Source: an uncultured Bacteroidales bacterium | GTDB lineage: Bacteria > Bacteroidota > Bacteroidia > Bacteroidales > UBA932 | Length of the DNA stretch: 64,000 nucleotides | Assembly (NCBI GenBank): GCA_944326235.1 | Contig: CALVDH010000005.1 | Coordinates: 1-64,000 of the forward strand | Direction of reading: 5' to 3' | The notes under the pieces: model-generated | What the model was told of the DNA's origin: nothing | Databases searched by the model: none | What the model saw: the letters and a program-made list of their open reading frames with translations, nothing else | Made by a program: the position numbers and the translations under genes | In this document: positions 17,709 to 27,074 of the stretch, in pieces | Layout of the letters: every line of letters begins with the position of its first letter | Numbering within the stretch: the stretch's first letter is position 1

Positions 17709-18881
17709 ATGAGACCTGCAGCCATACTGCGGAGTATCTTTCCGCTGCTGTTTCTGTCCGCCGTCGTCCTCACGTACTCCTGTACGGACGACGGGCGGAT
17801 GGACAACACGGTAACTCTCAGAGACAGCACTGTCCCGGCCTCGAGCACGGGGCAGTTTGTCTCTATTGTGTCTTCCGTGGACTGGACCATCACCCTGGAA
17901 TTTCCCGACGGACAGGAGCCCTGGTGCACCGTATCCCCCGGGTCAGGGAGCGGCAGCCGCAACAACATCATGCTGACATACGCCGCGAACACCGACAGCA
18001 CCTCGCGCAGTACCGTCATCCTGGTCAGTTTCTCCGACGGAGAGGCGGTCTCCCTCCGGCTGGTGCAGCTGGGAGCGGGGGATGAGGACCCGGATACCGG
18101 TGACGGAGAAGAAGAACTGACTTCCGACCCCGTGTATGCCTGGATGGAGCTGCCGGAGGTGGAGACCCCGGAGATGACCGCATACGTGTTCCACCATGCG
18201 GAGCTGAACGGGGAGCAGCGGCGCAACTGGTCCATGCTCTACGACGCGCGGCAGCGCATTGCCCTGTGGGTGGCCTATCCCCTCTGCTCGGACTACACCG
18301 GCAGCGGCGGAAGGACCGATGCCTGGGGGTACGACCCCAAGATACCCGCGGAGTACCAGCCGGCGCTCTTCAGAGGATGGAGCGGCGGAGGCTATGACCG
18401 TGGCCATCAGATACCCTCCGGCTCGCGCAACGCGGACAGGGCCCTCAATGCCCAGACCTTCTATTTTACCAATATGACCGCCCAGGTTTCAGGTTTCAAT
18501 CAGAATCTCTGGGCCAATGTGGAGACCCGGGTCAGGAGCTATGCCAGCACCTGCGATACCCTATATGTGGTGACTGGTCCACTATTCTACTCCGATGTCC
18601 CGGAGGAACGCGAATATGCCTTCGACAACAACGGAGACCCGTCAGTCGTGCCTGACGGCTATTTTAAAGTCCTGCTGAGGTACACCATCCCGGATACGTA
18701 TTATTCCGTGGCGTTCGTCTACGACAACACCGATTACGGCCGGAGCAATCCCGAGAGTGCGGACCTGCATACAGTCGCAGAGGTGGAGGTGATGACAGGA
18801 TTTACTTTTTTCAATAATCTTCCCCAGGAGAAGGCCGCTGCTGTCAAGTCGCAGCTCGAGCCGCAGCGCTGGGGACTATAA
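17709..18881 (+). CDS. BACON-linked DNA/RNA non-specific endonuclease lipoprotein
   Basis: A 390-aa lipoprotein (TYSC, Cys25). A BACON domain occupies about 40-125 (SSVDWTITLEF). The rest is a NucA/EndoG-type beta-beta-alpha-metal nuclease. The active-site motif DRGH appears in GGYDRGHQIPSGSRN near residue 232, with His as general base, and the metal-binding Asn region in GFNQNLWANVE. This family cleaves single- and double-stranded DNA and RNA with Mg2+. The signal places it outside the cytoplasm, likely on the cell surface. It is 3 nt from the preceding gene and 10 nt from the following nuclease. Confidence 0.92.
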   Translation: MRPAAILRSIFPLLFLSAVVLTYSCTDDGRMDNTVTLRDSTVPASSTGQFVSIVSSVDWTITLEFPDGQEPWCTVSPGSGSGSRNNIMLTYAANTDSTSRSTVILVSFSDGEAVSLRLVQLGAGDEDPDTGDGEEELTSDPVYAWMELPEVETPEMTAYVFHHAELNGEQRRNWSMLYDARQRIALWVAYPLCSDYTGSGGRTDAWGYDPKIPAEYQPALFRGWSGGGYDRGHQIPSGSRNADRALNAQTFYFTNMTAQVSGFNQNLWANVETRVRSYASTCDTLYVVTGPLFYSDVPEEREYAFDNNGDPSVVPDGYFKVLLRYTIPDTYYSVAFVYDNTDYGRSNPESADLHTVAEVEVMTGFTFFNNLPQEKAAAVKSQLEPQRWGL

Positions 18882-18891
18882 CTGCCGGACT

Positions 18892-19929
18892 ATGATAAGA
18901 AAGATAGCAGCCGTATCGATATCCCTCCTCATCTGCCTCTCCCTTGCCGGACAGGATGAGAAGTATATCGTGGCGTTCTACAATGTGGAGAATCTCTTCG
19001 ACATCTACGATGACCCGTCGGTACTGGATGAGGAATTTACTCCCGAAGGCCCCAAGAACTGGACGGAGGCCAAATATGAGAAGAAAATAGGCAACCTGGC
19101 CGAGGTCATCTACGGTCTGTCCGCCTCCAACAGGGATTTCCCCGCCGTGATAGGTCTGGCCGAGGTGGAGAATCACAGGGTGCTGGACGACCTGGTGTCG
19201 GCTGAGAAACTGGTGCCTGCAAGATATCAGATAGTGCATTACGACTCGCCCGAGGCCAGGGGTGTGGACGTGGCCCTGCTCTTCCGCCCGGACAAGTTCG
19301 AGTACGAATGGAGCAAGGCGTTCCAGCCGGTAATCCCCGAGGAACCCGATTTCAAGACCCGCGACATCCTGGCCGTATGCGGCAGAATGGGAGGGGACCG
19401 GATATGCTTCCTGGTCAACCACTGGTCTTCCCGCAGGGGCGGCGCCCAGGCCTCGGAATTCCTGAGAGTGGGCTGCGCCTCGACTGTCCGCCGTTTCACC
19501 GACTCGCTTCAGGCAGCTGACCCGGACATTAAGATAGTGATAATGGGGGACATGAACGACGACCCGGACAACCGGAGCCTTTCAGAGGTGCTGGGGGCAG
19601 TCGAGAAGATATCCAGGGTGAAGGCCGGCGGGTATTTCAACCCGTTCTGGAGCATGCACCGCGCCGGTTACGGCACACTGGGGTATCAGGATGCGTGGAA
19701 TCTCTTCGACAACATCATCGTAAACTCAGCCTTGACGGACAACACCGCCGGGCAGCTGCGGCTTCTGAAGTCGGACAAGAGCGGTTTCTACGGCCACATC
19801 TACAAGAGAAGCTATATGATACAGCAGAGCGGCAGGTACAAGAACTATCCGCTCCGCACCTTCAGCGGCAACACATTTCTCGGAGGATACAGCGACCATC
19901 TTCCGGTCTACATCATTCTAGGAAAATAA
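18892..19929 (+). CDS. Exported endonuclease/exonuclease/phosphatase (EEP) family protein
   Basis: A 345-aa protein with a cleavable signal peptide (LLICLSLAGQ) rather than a lipobox. It carries the EEP set of motifs in order: FYNVENLFD, GLAEVEN (metal-binding Glu), NHWSSRRGG (catalytic His region), GDMNDDPDN (Asp/Asn) and the terminal SDHLPVY (Asp-His). These are the metal and catalytic residues of DNase I-like phosphodiesterases. It is likely periplasmic or secreted and could trim nucleic acid cut by the preceding NucA-type enzyme. Spacing to the receptor gene is 3 nt. Confidence 0.92.
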   Translation: MIRKIAAVSISLLICLSLAGQDEKYIVAFYNVENLFDIYDDPSVLDEEFTPEGPKNWTEAKYEKKIGNLAEVIYGLSASNRDFPAVIGLAEVENHRVLDDLVSAEKLVPARYQIVHYDSPEARGVDVALLFRPDKFEYEWSKAFQPVIPEEPDFKTRDILAVCGRMGGDRICFLVNHWSSRRGGAQASEFLRVGCASTVRRFTDSLQAADPDIKIVIMGDMNDDPDNRSLSEVLGAVEKISRVKAGGYFNPFWSMHRAGYGTLGYQDAWNLFDNIIVNSALTDNTAGQLRLLKSDKSGFYGHIYKRSYMIQQSGRYKNYPLRTFSGNTFLGGYSDHLPVYIILGK

Positions 19930-19932
19930 TCA

Positions 19933-22734
19933 ATGATCGATAAAATGAGAATAAAAACAGCAGTTATCGCGGTTCTGCTCCTGCTCTCCGCCCTGCCGGC
20001 CCTGGCCCAGAGCGGAGGAGTCAAGGGTATGGTGCTGGACCGCTCGGCCTCCCGTCCGGTTAGGGACGCCAAGGTGACTCTCTTCACCGACAGAGAGATC
20101 ACGGTATACACGCAGGAGGACGGAAAGTTCGAAATCTCCGGTCTTCAGGACGGAATGTACCGTCTGGAGATATCAGCGGAGGGCTATCTCGTCACCCGTC
20201 TCAATGTCCGGGTGCAGAACGGAGAGGTCTATGACCTGATGAGTGTGTCCGTATCTCCCGACGTGCCTATGGCAGACCTCGGGGACGAGATGTTCGCGGA
20301 TTTCGAGGTGGAGGACGAGTCCGGCTCGGGCTATGAGGACGTGCCGTCGGTACTCTCGGCATCCCGGGACGTGTTCGACAACATAGCGGCCTACAGCTTC
20401 AGTTCCATGCGTTTTCTCAACCGCGGCTACGAGAGCGGAACGGCCGACATCTATATCAACGGCATCAGGTTCAATGACGCGCTGAGCGGATATACTCCCT
20501 ATTCGCTCTTCAGCGGTCTGAACGAGGCTACCAGGGAGAAGGAGTCGGTGGGCGGCCTGTCCATCTCCGACTATGGTGTCGGCGGCATCAACGGCCTGAC
20601 CAACGTAAACGCCTACGCCTCCACGGTCGCCAAGGGCTACCGTTTCAGCGTGCTGACCAACAGCTCGACCTACCGTCTGCGCCTTATGGCCACATACGCT
20701 ACCGGCGAGATGGACAACGGCTGGTCCTTCGCGGTCTCGGCCTCTACGCGCCAGGGTGGCAATGACTACGTTACGGGTGTGTTCTACAACGCATTCGCAT
20801 ATTTCCTGGCTGCGGAGAAGAACATCAACGACAAGCACCGCTTCGCCCTGACTCTCTTCGGCTCTCCGGTGCAGCGCGGAGCCCAGAATTCCTCTACCCA
20901 GGAGGTCTATGACATGCTTGGCAACAACTACTACAACTCCAACTGGGGCTATCAGAACGGCAAGGTGCGCAACGCCCGCGTGAGGAACAACCACGAGCCG
21001 GTGCTTCTGTTCAACTACGAGTACACCCCGGTGTATGATTTCAAGGTGACCGCCGGAGTGTCCTGGCGTTTCGGCCGCAACGGCTACTCCGCCCTCGACT
21101 GGTATGACGCTCCCGACCCCCGTCCGGACTATTACCGCTATCTGCCCAGCTATTTCGACGAGGATCCCGGCAAGTACAGCTGGGCTCTCGAGGGCTGGAT
21201 GACCGACGACGCCGTCCGGCACATCAACTGGGACCGTCTCTATGACGTCAACCGCAACAGCTATTTCGATGACGGGGTGGACTACAATCCCGATATCGAC
21301 GCGGCCAATACCACCCGTTCCAAGTATATCCTGGAGGAGAGACGTACCGACCAGAACGACATCAATGCCAACCTGCAGGTGACCAAGCAGTTCGGCTCTT
21401 ATCTCAAAGGTTCCCTGGGCTATAATTTCCGCTGGAACCGGACCGAGTACTACAAGATCGTCAAGGACCTGCTCGGCGGCGATTACTGGCTTGACGTGGA
21501 CCAGTTCGCCGAGAGGGATTTCGGCTCCGGCGATTCCTATCAGAACAACCTCCTGAACCCCAACCACGTGGTGAAGGAGGGCGAGAAATACGGCTACGAC
21601 TACTACGCCCACATCCGCAACCATAAGGTGTGGACGGCGTGGGACCTCACCCTGGGCGGCTTCCAGGCCACTCTGGGCGGAGAGGTGGGCTACAATACCT
21701 TCTGGCGTGAGGGCCTGGTGCAGAAAGGACTCTTCCCGGACAACTCCCTGGGAGCCTCGGAGAAGCAGAACTTCCTGACCTACACCGCCAAGCTGGGCCT
21801 GGCCTACCGTTTCTCCGGACAGAATATGATCTATGCCAACGTGGCCTATATGGAGGATGCGCCCTACTTCGACGAGGCCTTCCTCTCTCCCAGGACCCGC
21901 AACAGCGTGGTGCGCGGCCTGACTACCGAGAAGATATTCAGCGCGGACATCAACTACTCGCTCCGCACCGGCAACGGTTTTGCTCTCCGCGTGACCGGTT
22001 TCCTTACCGACATCAAGGACCAGACCGACCTTATCAGCTTCTACGATGACCTCTCCAGGGCCTACACCAACTTCTCCATGACCGGCATCGACCAGCGCAA
22101 CATAGGAGTGGAGGTAGGTCTCAAGGTGCCCATCTACGCCGGACTGGCCTTCGAGGGCGCCCTCAGCTACGGCCGCTATGTCTACACCTCCGATCCCTAT
22201 GTGACCCAGACCGTGGACAACAGCGAGAGGGTGGTGCTGGACAACGAGAGAGTGTACTGGAACGGCTACCGCGTGGCCCGCACGCCTCAGCTGGCCTCTT
22301 CCGTAGGTCTGACCTGGAGCGGTCCGAACTACCTCTTTGCCGGCATCGACCTCAACTTCTTCGACGGCATGTACATCTCCATGAACCCTCTGCGCCGTAC
22401 CGACTACGCCGTGCAGGGCATGGACCTGACCACCGAGGAGGGTTATGCAGCCATGAGGTACATGACTGACCAGGAGCGTTTCCCTCACGCCTTCGTGCTC
22501 AACGCCAACATCGGCAAGTCCTGGCGTTTCGCAGGAAAGTATCTGCTGGGTGTCAGCGCGAACATCAACAACATACTCAACAACAAGAATATCAAGACCG
22601 GCGGTTACGAGCAGATGCGCCTTTCGCGCAACCAGGACGACTCGGGAAATATCCTCAACTATACTCCCTTCGACTCCAAGTATTTCTACCTGCACGGCAT
22701 CAACTATATGATCAACGTATATTTCAGATTCTAA
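19933..22734 (+). CDS. TonB-dependent outer-membrane receptor of the nuclease operon
   Basis: A 933-aa protein with a signal peptide (LLLSALPALAQ), a CarboxypepD-regulatory-like beta domain at about 25-105 (VKGMVLDRSASRPVRDAKV) and a TonB plug/barrel ending in the typical C-terminal aromatic FRF. It is not a classical SusC: no SusD gene is adjacent, and the partner genes are DUF5689 lipoproteins and nucleases instead. Its likely job is active uptake of a product released outside, here perhaps oligonucleotides or a nucleic-acid-bound nutrient such as phosphate or metal. The ligand is inferred from neighbours only. Confidence 0.88.
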   Translation: MIDKMRIKTAVIAVLLLLSALPALAQSGGVKGMVLDRSASRPVRDAKVTLFTDREITVYTQEDGKFEISGLQDGMYRLEISAEGYLVTRLNVRVQNGEVYDLMSVSVSPDVPMADLGDEMFADFEVEDESGSGYEDVPSVLSASRDVFDNIAAYSFSSMRFLNRGYESGTADIYINGIRFNDALSGYTPYSLFSGLNEATREKESVGGLSISDYGVGGINGLTNVNAYASTVAKGYRFSVLTNSSTYRLRLMATYATGEMDNGWSFAVSASTRQGGNDYVTGVFYNAFAYFLAAEKNINDKHRFALTLFGSPVQRGAQNSSTQEVYDMLGNNYYNSNWGYQNGKVRNARVRNNHEPVLLFNYEYTPVYDFKVTAGVSWRFGRNGYSALDWYDAPDPRPDYYRYLPSYFDEDPGKYSWALEGWMTDDAVRHINWDRLYDVNRNSYFDDGVDYNPDIDAANTTRSKYILEERRTDQNDINANLQVTKQFGSYLKGSLGYNFRWNRTEYYKIVKDLLGGDYWLDVDQFAERDFGSGDSYQNNLLNPNHVVKEGEKYGYDYYAHIRNHKVWTAWDLTLGGFQATLGGEVGYNTFWREGLVQKGLFPDNSLGASEKQNFLTYTAKLGLAYRFSGQNMIYANVAYMEDAPYFDEAFLSPRTRNSVVRGLTTEKIFSADINYSLRTGNGFALRVTGFLTDIKDQTDLISFYDDLSRAYTNFSMTGIDQRNIGVEVGLKVPIYAGLAFEGALSYGRYVYTSDPYVTQTVDNSERVVLDNERVYWNGYRVARTPQLASSVGLTWSGPNYLFAGIDLNFFDGMYISMNPLRRTDYAVQGMDLTTEEGYAAMRYMTDQERFPHAFVLNANIGKSWRFAGKYLLGVSANINNILNNKNIKTGGYEQMRLSRNQDDSGNILNYTPFDSKYFYLHGINYMINVYFRF

Positions 22735-22737
22735 GTT

Positions 22738-23553
22738 ATGAGCATCAATATCCTAAAATACGCGGCCGTGCTGCTGGCCTCGGCGGCCCTTACAGCCGGC
22801 TGTCAGAAGTTTGAGGAGCCGGAGCCCTTCGTCCCCGCGGAGATGGAGGCGACTATGACCCTGGCCGAGTTCAAGGCCCTCTACACCGGTTCCCCGATGG
22901 AGATAACTGACGGCAGTATCGTCCTGGAGGGCAAGGTCATCAGTACCGACCGATCGGGCAACGTCTACCGTTCACTCTATATCGAGGATGCCACTGCGGG
23001 CCTCGAAGTGAAGATCGGCAAGACCGGACTGTACAACGACTACAAGGAGGGGCAGACCATCTATGTCAAGCCCAAGTATCTGTGCATAGGCGCATACGGG
23101 GAGAGCGTGCAGCTCGGAGCCGTGTCCTATGAGGAGCGCTATGAGACGGCCTACATCGACGCACAGGCCCTCATAGACAGGACTGTCTTCCGCGGAGCCT
23201 ACGGAGAGCCCCTGACTCCCATGGACATCTCTTCCGCAAGCCAGATCTCCGACGCCAATCTCTGCCGCCTGGTGCGCCTCCGCAACGCCTCCTATCAGGG
23301 CAGCGAGGACGGCCTCAGGACATGGGCCGTATCCCAGGATCCCCTGACAGGACAGGAGGCCGAGTATGGACAGCAGACATTCCGGGTGGACGGCAAGGAC
23401 GTGGTGGTGCGCACCAGCGGATATGCCTCTTTCGCCGATGACGAGGTGGGCCTGGAGATAGGCGCGAGGTGCAATCTTACGGGTATCCTGACCAAGTATT
23501 ACGATACATTCCAGCTGGTTCTGCTGGACCTTGACGGAGTGGAGGAACTGTGA
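22738..23553 (+). CDS. DUF5689-type lipoprotein
   Basis: A 271-aa lipoprotein (LTAGC, Cys22). It is largely one DUF5689-type module: an N-terminal helix (MTLAEFKALYTG), an OB-like strand set (IVLEGKVISTDRSGNVYRSL, then YIEDATAGLEVKIG) and a second half (LVRLRNASYQG, VVVRTSGYASFADD). It begins 3 nt after the receptor gene, the position a SusD would take in a polysaccharide locus. I infer a receptor-associated binding lipoprotein. No catalytic motif is visible. Confidence 0.85.
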   Translation: MSINILKYAAVLLASAALTAGCQKFEEPEPFVPAEMEATMTLAEFKALYTGSPMEITDGSIVLEGKVISTDRSGNVYRSLYIEDATAGLEVKIGKTGLYNDYKEGQTIYVKPKYLCIGAYGESVQLGAVSYEERYETAYIDAQALIDRTVFRGAYGEPLTPMDISSASQISDANLCRLVRLRNASYQGSEDGLRTWAVSQDPLTGQEAEYGQQTFRVDGKDVVVRTSGYASFADDEVGLEIGARCNLTGILTKYYDTFQLVLLDLDGVEEL

Positions 23554-23978
23554 TGAGCAGGATTTTCACAGCCATGCTGGCGGCGGTTCTGACCGGGACT
23601 GCCGTCCTTCTTTCCGGATGCGCCGGCGGCAGGACTCAGGATGCCAGGGCGCTGGCGGAGGACTTTGCCAGGGCGTATTATTCGGCGGACTACGCGGCTG
23701 CAGCGCGGATGTGTTCCAGCGAGCTGGAGCAGATGGTGAGGGAGACCGGTTCGGTGGTGGATTCTCTGCCCGAGGCCGCTCAGGAGGAGTTCATGGAACT
23801 GTCCCGCGGCGTGCAGACCTATGCCGTGGAGGTGCACGAGTGGTCCAGGGACTCGGTCACCGTGGACTTCGACATCATATATCCCGGGGAGATAGAGCCT
23901 ATGAAGACGGCTCTCACCGTGGTCAGGGAGCCTGAGGCGGATGTCTGGAAAGTGGTTTACGCGCAGGAGAGAATGTAA
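23550..23978 (+). CDS. Small lipoprotein, NTF2-like (DUF4878-type)
   Basis: A 142-aa lipoprotein (LLSGC, Cys25). The body reads like a DUF4878/NTF2-like fold: ALAEDFARAYYSADYAAAARM, then alternating strands (TYAVEVHEWSRDSVTVDF, TVVREPEADVWKVVY). It overlaps the preceding gene by 4 nt and the PHP gene by 1 nt (TAATG). Function unknown; family assignment is moderate. Confidence 0.7.
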   Translation: MMSRIFTAMLAAVLTGTAVLLSGCAGGRTQDARALAEDFARAYYSADYAAAARMCSSELEQMVRETGSVVDSLPEAAQEEFMELSRGVQTYAVEVHEWSRDSVTVDFDIIYPGEIEPMKTALTVVREPEADVWKVVYAQERM

Positions 23979-24814
23979 TGGAACGCAGATATTTCGACAA
24001 CCACACCCACTCCTACTTCTCCGCCGACTCGCGGATGAGTATCGACGATGCCGTCAAGGTGGCATACGAGCGCGGGCTCAGGGGTATCTGCCTGACGGAT
24101 CACCTGGACTTTGACGCACCTCCCGGGGTGACGGAGTTCACCTTCGAGGTGCCGGCCCAGCAGGAGGCCATAGACGCCGAGGTCGAATATTTCGGACTCA
24201 ACGGACGGGGCGGCCGCTACGGAGACTTCCAGCTCCTCAAGGGAGTGGAGATAGGCCTGCAGGACAAGAGCATGCCCAGGATACGGAAAGTCCTGGAGGA
24301 CTATCGTTATGACTGTGTGATAGGCTCTCTCCACCTCATCGACGGACATGACCCCTATTTCGGGGACTATTACAGGCCATATACCTACCGCTATGCCTAC
24401 GGCCACTATCTGGAGGAGTTCGCCCGTCTGATACGGGTGATGCCGGATTTTGACATTCTCGGACATTACGACTATATTACGAGATATCCCGATTATAAGG
24501 AGACGACGATCTATTACTCCGAGTTCGGGGATGCCCTGGATTCCATATTGACTTTCCTGGCCGAGAAGGGCAAGACCATGGAGATCAATACGAAGACCTA
24601 CCAGCTCTACCGCGGCCGCCGTCCGGAACTGGACCTGGCTGTGCTCAGGCGCTTCCGGGAACTGGGCGGAGAGGCCTTGTCATTCGGCTCGGACGCGCAT
24701 GAGATCACCCGCCTAGGGGACCGTTTCGACTGGTGCCGGGAAATGGCCCTGGCGGCCGGATTCAAGTATGAGGTCTACTTCCGGGACAGGAAACCGGAGT
24801 ACATCGCTCTATAA
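23978..24814 (+). CDS. PHP-domain phosphoesterase (HisJ-like)
   Basis: A 278-aa cytosolic protein with metal-binding PHP motifs: DNHTHSYFSADSRM near the start, LTDHLDF near 40, IGSLHLID near 110, GHYDYITR near 165 and FGSDAHE near 235. It resembles histidinol-phosphatase HisJ, but no his genes are nearby. As the last gene of the nuclease operon it could equally act on a phosphate ester made from nucleotides; some PHP proteins do. The specific substrate cannot be read from sequence. Confidence 0.85.
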   Translation: MERRYFDNHTHSYFSADSRMSIDDAVKVAYERGLRGICLTDHLDFDAPPGVTEFTFEVPAQQEAIDAEVEYFGLNGRGGRYGDFQLLKGVEIGLQDKSMPRIRKVLEDYRYDCVIGSLHLIDGHDPYFGDYYRPYTYRYAYGHYLEEFARLIRVMPDFDILGHYDYITRYPDYKETTIYYSEFGDALDSILTFLAEKGKTMEINTKTYQLYRGRRPELDLAVLRRFRELGGEALSFGSDAHEITRLGDRFDWCREMALAAGFKYEVYFRDRKPEYIAL

Positions 24815-24817
24815 GAG

Positions 24818-24848
24818 AAGGAGGGGCTACTGCTCCTCCTCTTTTTTT
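24818..24848. terminator. Shared terminator between PHP gene and convergent gene
   Basis: GGAGGGGC and GCTCCTCC form a stem around a short loop, followed by seven T residues on the plus strand. The hairpin overlaps the last codons of the convergent minus-strand gene. Confidence 0.75.
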
Positions 24849-25282
24849 GCCTTAGCGGCTGCTTTCGCCGCTTTCTTATCGGCTTTTTCCTTCGCTCTCA
24901 GGGCTTTCAGCTCCTCTTTCGACAGTTTTCCGGTGGAGCGGCAGTACTGCATCCACTGGTCGTGGGTGAGCACTTTCTTGTAGGCGCTGTCGATCTGGGC
25001 GACCCATTTGTCCCTTACCTGCTTGAATGCTATGTACTCGCGGGTTCCGGAGGACTGCAGTTGCTGCAGCTCGTCGTGCATGGCCCTCATGTCGTGCTGG
25101 AGGATGGAATCGATGAAAAATGTCTGATGGGGGAGGAGCGTGAGCATCTTCTCGAGGCGGTCAGCCTCTTCCAGGGCCATCTCCTCAGGGGTTTTCATTT
25201 CCTGATCCTGGGCCATCAGGCCACCTGCCGGCAGGAGCAGCGAGGCCAGGACGGCGAGCGGAATGATAATGTTGCGGCTCAT
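24827..25282 (-). CDS. Exported helical protein, CpxP/Spy-like in composition
   Basis: A 151-aa protein. The ATG at 25282 starts a clean signal peptide (MSRNIIIPLAVLASLLLPAG, then GLMAQ). The mature part is all helical and charged, with EADRLEKMLTLLPHQTFFID and WVAQIDSAYKKVLTHDQW repeats recalling periplasmic LTxxQ-type proteins. The tail is a Lys/Ala/Glu run. No enzyme motif. Probably periplasmic; function unknown. Confidence 0.7.
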   Translation of the reverse strand: MSRNIIIPLAVLASLLLPAGGLMAQDQEMKTPEEMALEEADRLEKMLTLLPHQTFFIDSILQHDMRAMHDELQQLQSSGTREYIAFKQVRDKWVAQIDSAYKKVLTHDQWMQYCRSTGKLSKEELKALRAKEKADKKAAKAAAKAKKEEEQ

Positions 25283-25309
25283 GTTGTTGGATATAAAATT
25301 TAAATTCAC

Positions 25310-25341
25310 TATTTTTGGTCTTGTTTTTCAGCGCAAATTTA
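25310..25341. promoter_or_regulatory. Divergent promoters for the C69 peptidase operon and the helical protein
   Basis: On the plus strand TATTTTTG (25310-25317) fits TAnnTTTG, 45 nt before the peptidase start. On the minus strand TAAATTTG (25334-25341) fits the same consensus, 52 nt before the helical protein start. No convincing -33 box accompanies either. Confidence 0.5.
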
Positions 25342-25361
25342 TACAAAATCGGATAAGTAAT

Positions 25362-27074
25362 ATGAACAAATTCTTCAAATCAGCACTGTGCACCGCTCTT
25401 GCGCTCTTTATCGTCCAGAGCGGATTCGCCTGCACCAACGTACTGGTAACCAAAGGCGCGTCTAAGGACGGCTCTATTCTCATCACCTATTCGGCCGACT
25501 CGCATAATCTTTACGGCGAGCTGTATTTTACTCCCGCCGGCTTCTTCAAGCCCGGAACATGGATGAACATCAACGAGTGGGACAGCGGAAAATACCTCGG
25601 ACAGATACCTCAACTGGTGGGTCAGACCTACCAGACAGTGGGCAATATGAACGAGCACCAGCTCATCATCACCGAGACCACATTCGGCGGACGCCGCGGC
25701 CTGCATGACCCTGACGGCATCATGGACTACGGCTCGCTCATCTACATCACTCTTCAGAGGGCCAAGACTGCCCGCGAGGCCATCCAGACCATCGTGGATC
25801 TGGCCAATGAGTACGGCTATGCCTCCAGCGGCGAGTCCTTCTCCATCGCCGACAAGGACGAGGTATGGATTATGGAACTCATCGGCAAGGGCAGCAAGCT
25901 CGACAAGAAGGGCCGCAACATCAACAAGGGCATCGTATGGGTGGCAGCCCGCGTACCTGACGGATATATCTGTGCCCATGCCAACCAGGCCCGTATCCAT
26001 CATATCGACTTCGACGACCCCGAGAACTGGCTCTATGCCGAGGACGTGGTGGACTTCGCCCGCGAGATGGGATTCTTCGAGGGTACTGACGAGGAATTCA
26101 GCTTCTGCGACGCATACGCTCCGATAGATTTCAGCGGCATGAGAGGCTGCGAGGCCAGGGTATGGTCCGCGTTCAACATCCTGGGCGGCGGTATGATCGG
26201 CGACAAGAAGGCCGAGGAGTACCTGGATTTCGCCATGGGCTACAACGGGGAGAACAAGATGCCCCTCTTCATCAAGCCCGCTGAGAAGATCGGTGTGAAG
26301 GAAGTGGCTGACGTGATGCGCGACCACTACGAGGGTACTCCCATGGACATGACGGTGGATGCCGGAGCCGGCGGACACCACACTCCCTACAGGTGGAGAC
26401 CCATGAACTTCGAGTATGACGGCAAGGAGTATGTCAATGAAAGGGCCATCGCTACCCAGCAGACCGGATTCTGGATCGTATGCCAGAGCCGCAGCTGGCT
26501 GCCCGACGAGATCGGCGGAGTCCTCTGGTTCGGTGTGGACGACGCAGCCACCTCCTGCCTGACTCCCGTGTACACCACAGTCAAGGAGACCCCCCTCTGC
26601 GTGAGAGTGGGCAACGGCAGCCTGCTGGAATACTCTCCCACATCCCTCTTCTGGGTGACCAACCGTATCGCCAACTTCGCATATATGCTGTATGACCGTA
26701 TCGAGCCCGAGGTTCGCGCTGTCATCGACGGCTTTGAGAACGGAGCCATCGAGGAGCAGAAGGCAGTGGATGCCGAGGCTCTCAGGATTCTCGGCGAGAA
26801 CCCTACCGAGGAGAGCATCGCCGCCACCCGTGACTTCCTGACCGGATACAGCCTCGATAAGGCCCAGACCCTCTTCGAGACCTGGAGAGACCTGGACATC
26901 TACCTGCTCGTCAAGTATATGGACGGCAATGTCAAGAAGGAGACCGGCTACGGCACATTCAAGAGCAACGGCCATTCGCCCCGTATCCCCGCCTTCCCTT
27001 CACAGCCCGGCTACAGTGACAAGTGGAAAGAGGCCGTGGCCAAGGACGCCGGAGACGTGCTTGAGGTTAAGTAA
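25362..27074 (+). CDS. Exported C69-family peptidase (dipeptidase)
   Basis: Ntn-hydrolase-type dipeptidase. Of 570 residues, the first 23 are a signal peptide ending GFA, immediately followed by Cys (ACTNVLVTKGASKDGS). In C69 enzymes this Cys becomes the N-terminal nucleophile, so signal cleavage may itself activate the enzyme; the context is not a good lipobox. The body has family features such as QLIITETTFGGRR and IADKDEVWIMELIGKG. The gene runs directly into cdaA with a 1-nt overlap. Substrate likely short peptides in the periplasm. Confidence 0.9.
   Translation: MNKFFKSALCTALALFIVQSGFACTNVLVTKGASKDGSILITYSADSHNLYGELYFTPAGFFKPGTWMNINEWDSGKYLGQIPQLVGQTYQTVGNMNEHQLIITETTFGGRRGLHDPDGIMDYGSLIYITLQRAKTAREAIQTIVDLANEYGYASSGESFSIADKDEVWIMELIGKGSKLDKKGRNINKGIVWVAARVPDGYICAHANQARIHHIDFDDPENWLYAEDVVDFAREMGFFEGTDEEFSFCDAYAPIDFSGMRGCEARVWSAFNILGGGMIGDKKAEEYLDFAMGYNGENKMPLFIKPAEKIGVKEVADVMRDHYEGTPMDMTVDAGAGGHHTPYRWRPMNFEYDGKEYVNERAIATQQTGFWIVCQSRSWLPDEIGGVLWFGVDDAATSCLTPVYTTVKETPLCVRVGNGSLLEYSPTSLFWVTNRIANFAYMLYDRIEPEVRAVIDGFENGAIEEQKAVDAEALRILGENPTEESIAATRDFLTGYSLDKAQTLFETWRDLDIYLLVKYMDGNVKKETGYGTFKSNGHSPRIPAFPSQPGYSDKWKEAVAKDAGDVLEVK

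Noticed and set aside
20173..22695. 840-codon minus-strand frame opposite the TonB receptor
   Set aside because: Shadow frame in GC-rich coding DNA; no start context or domain.
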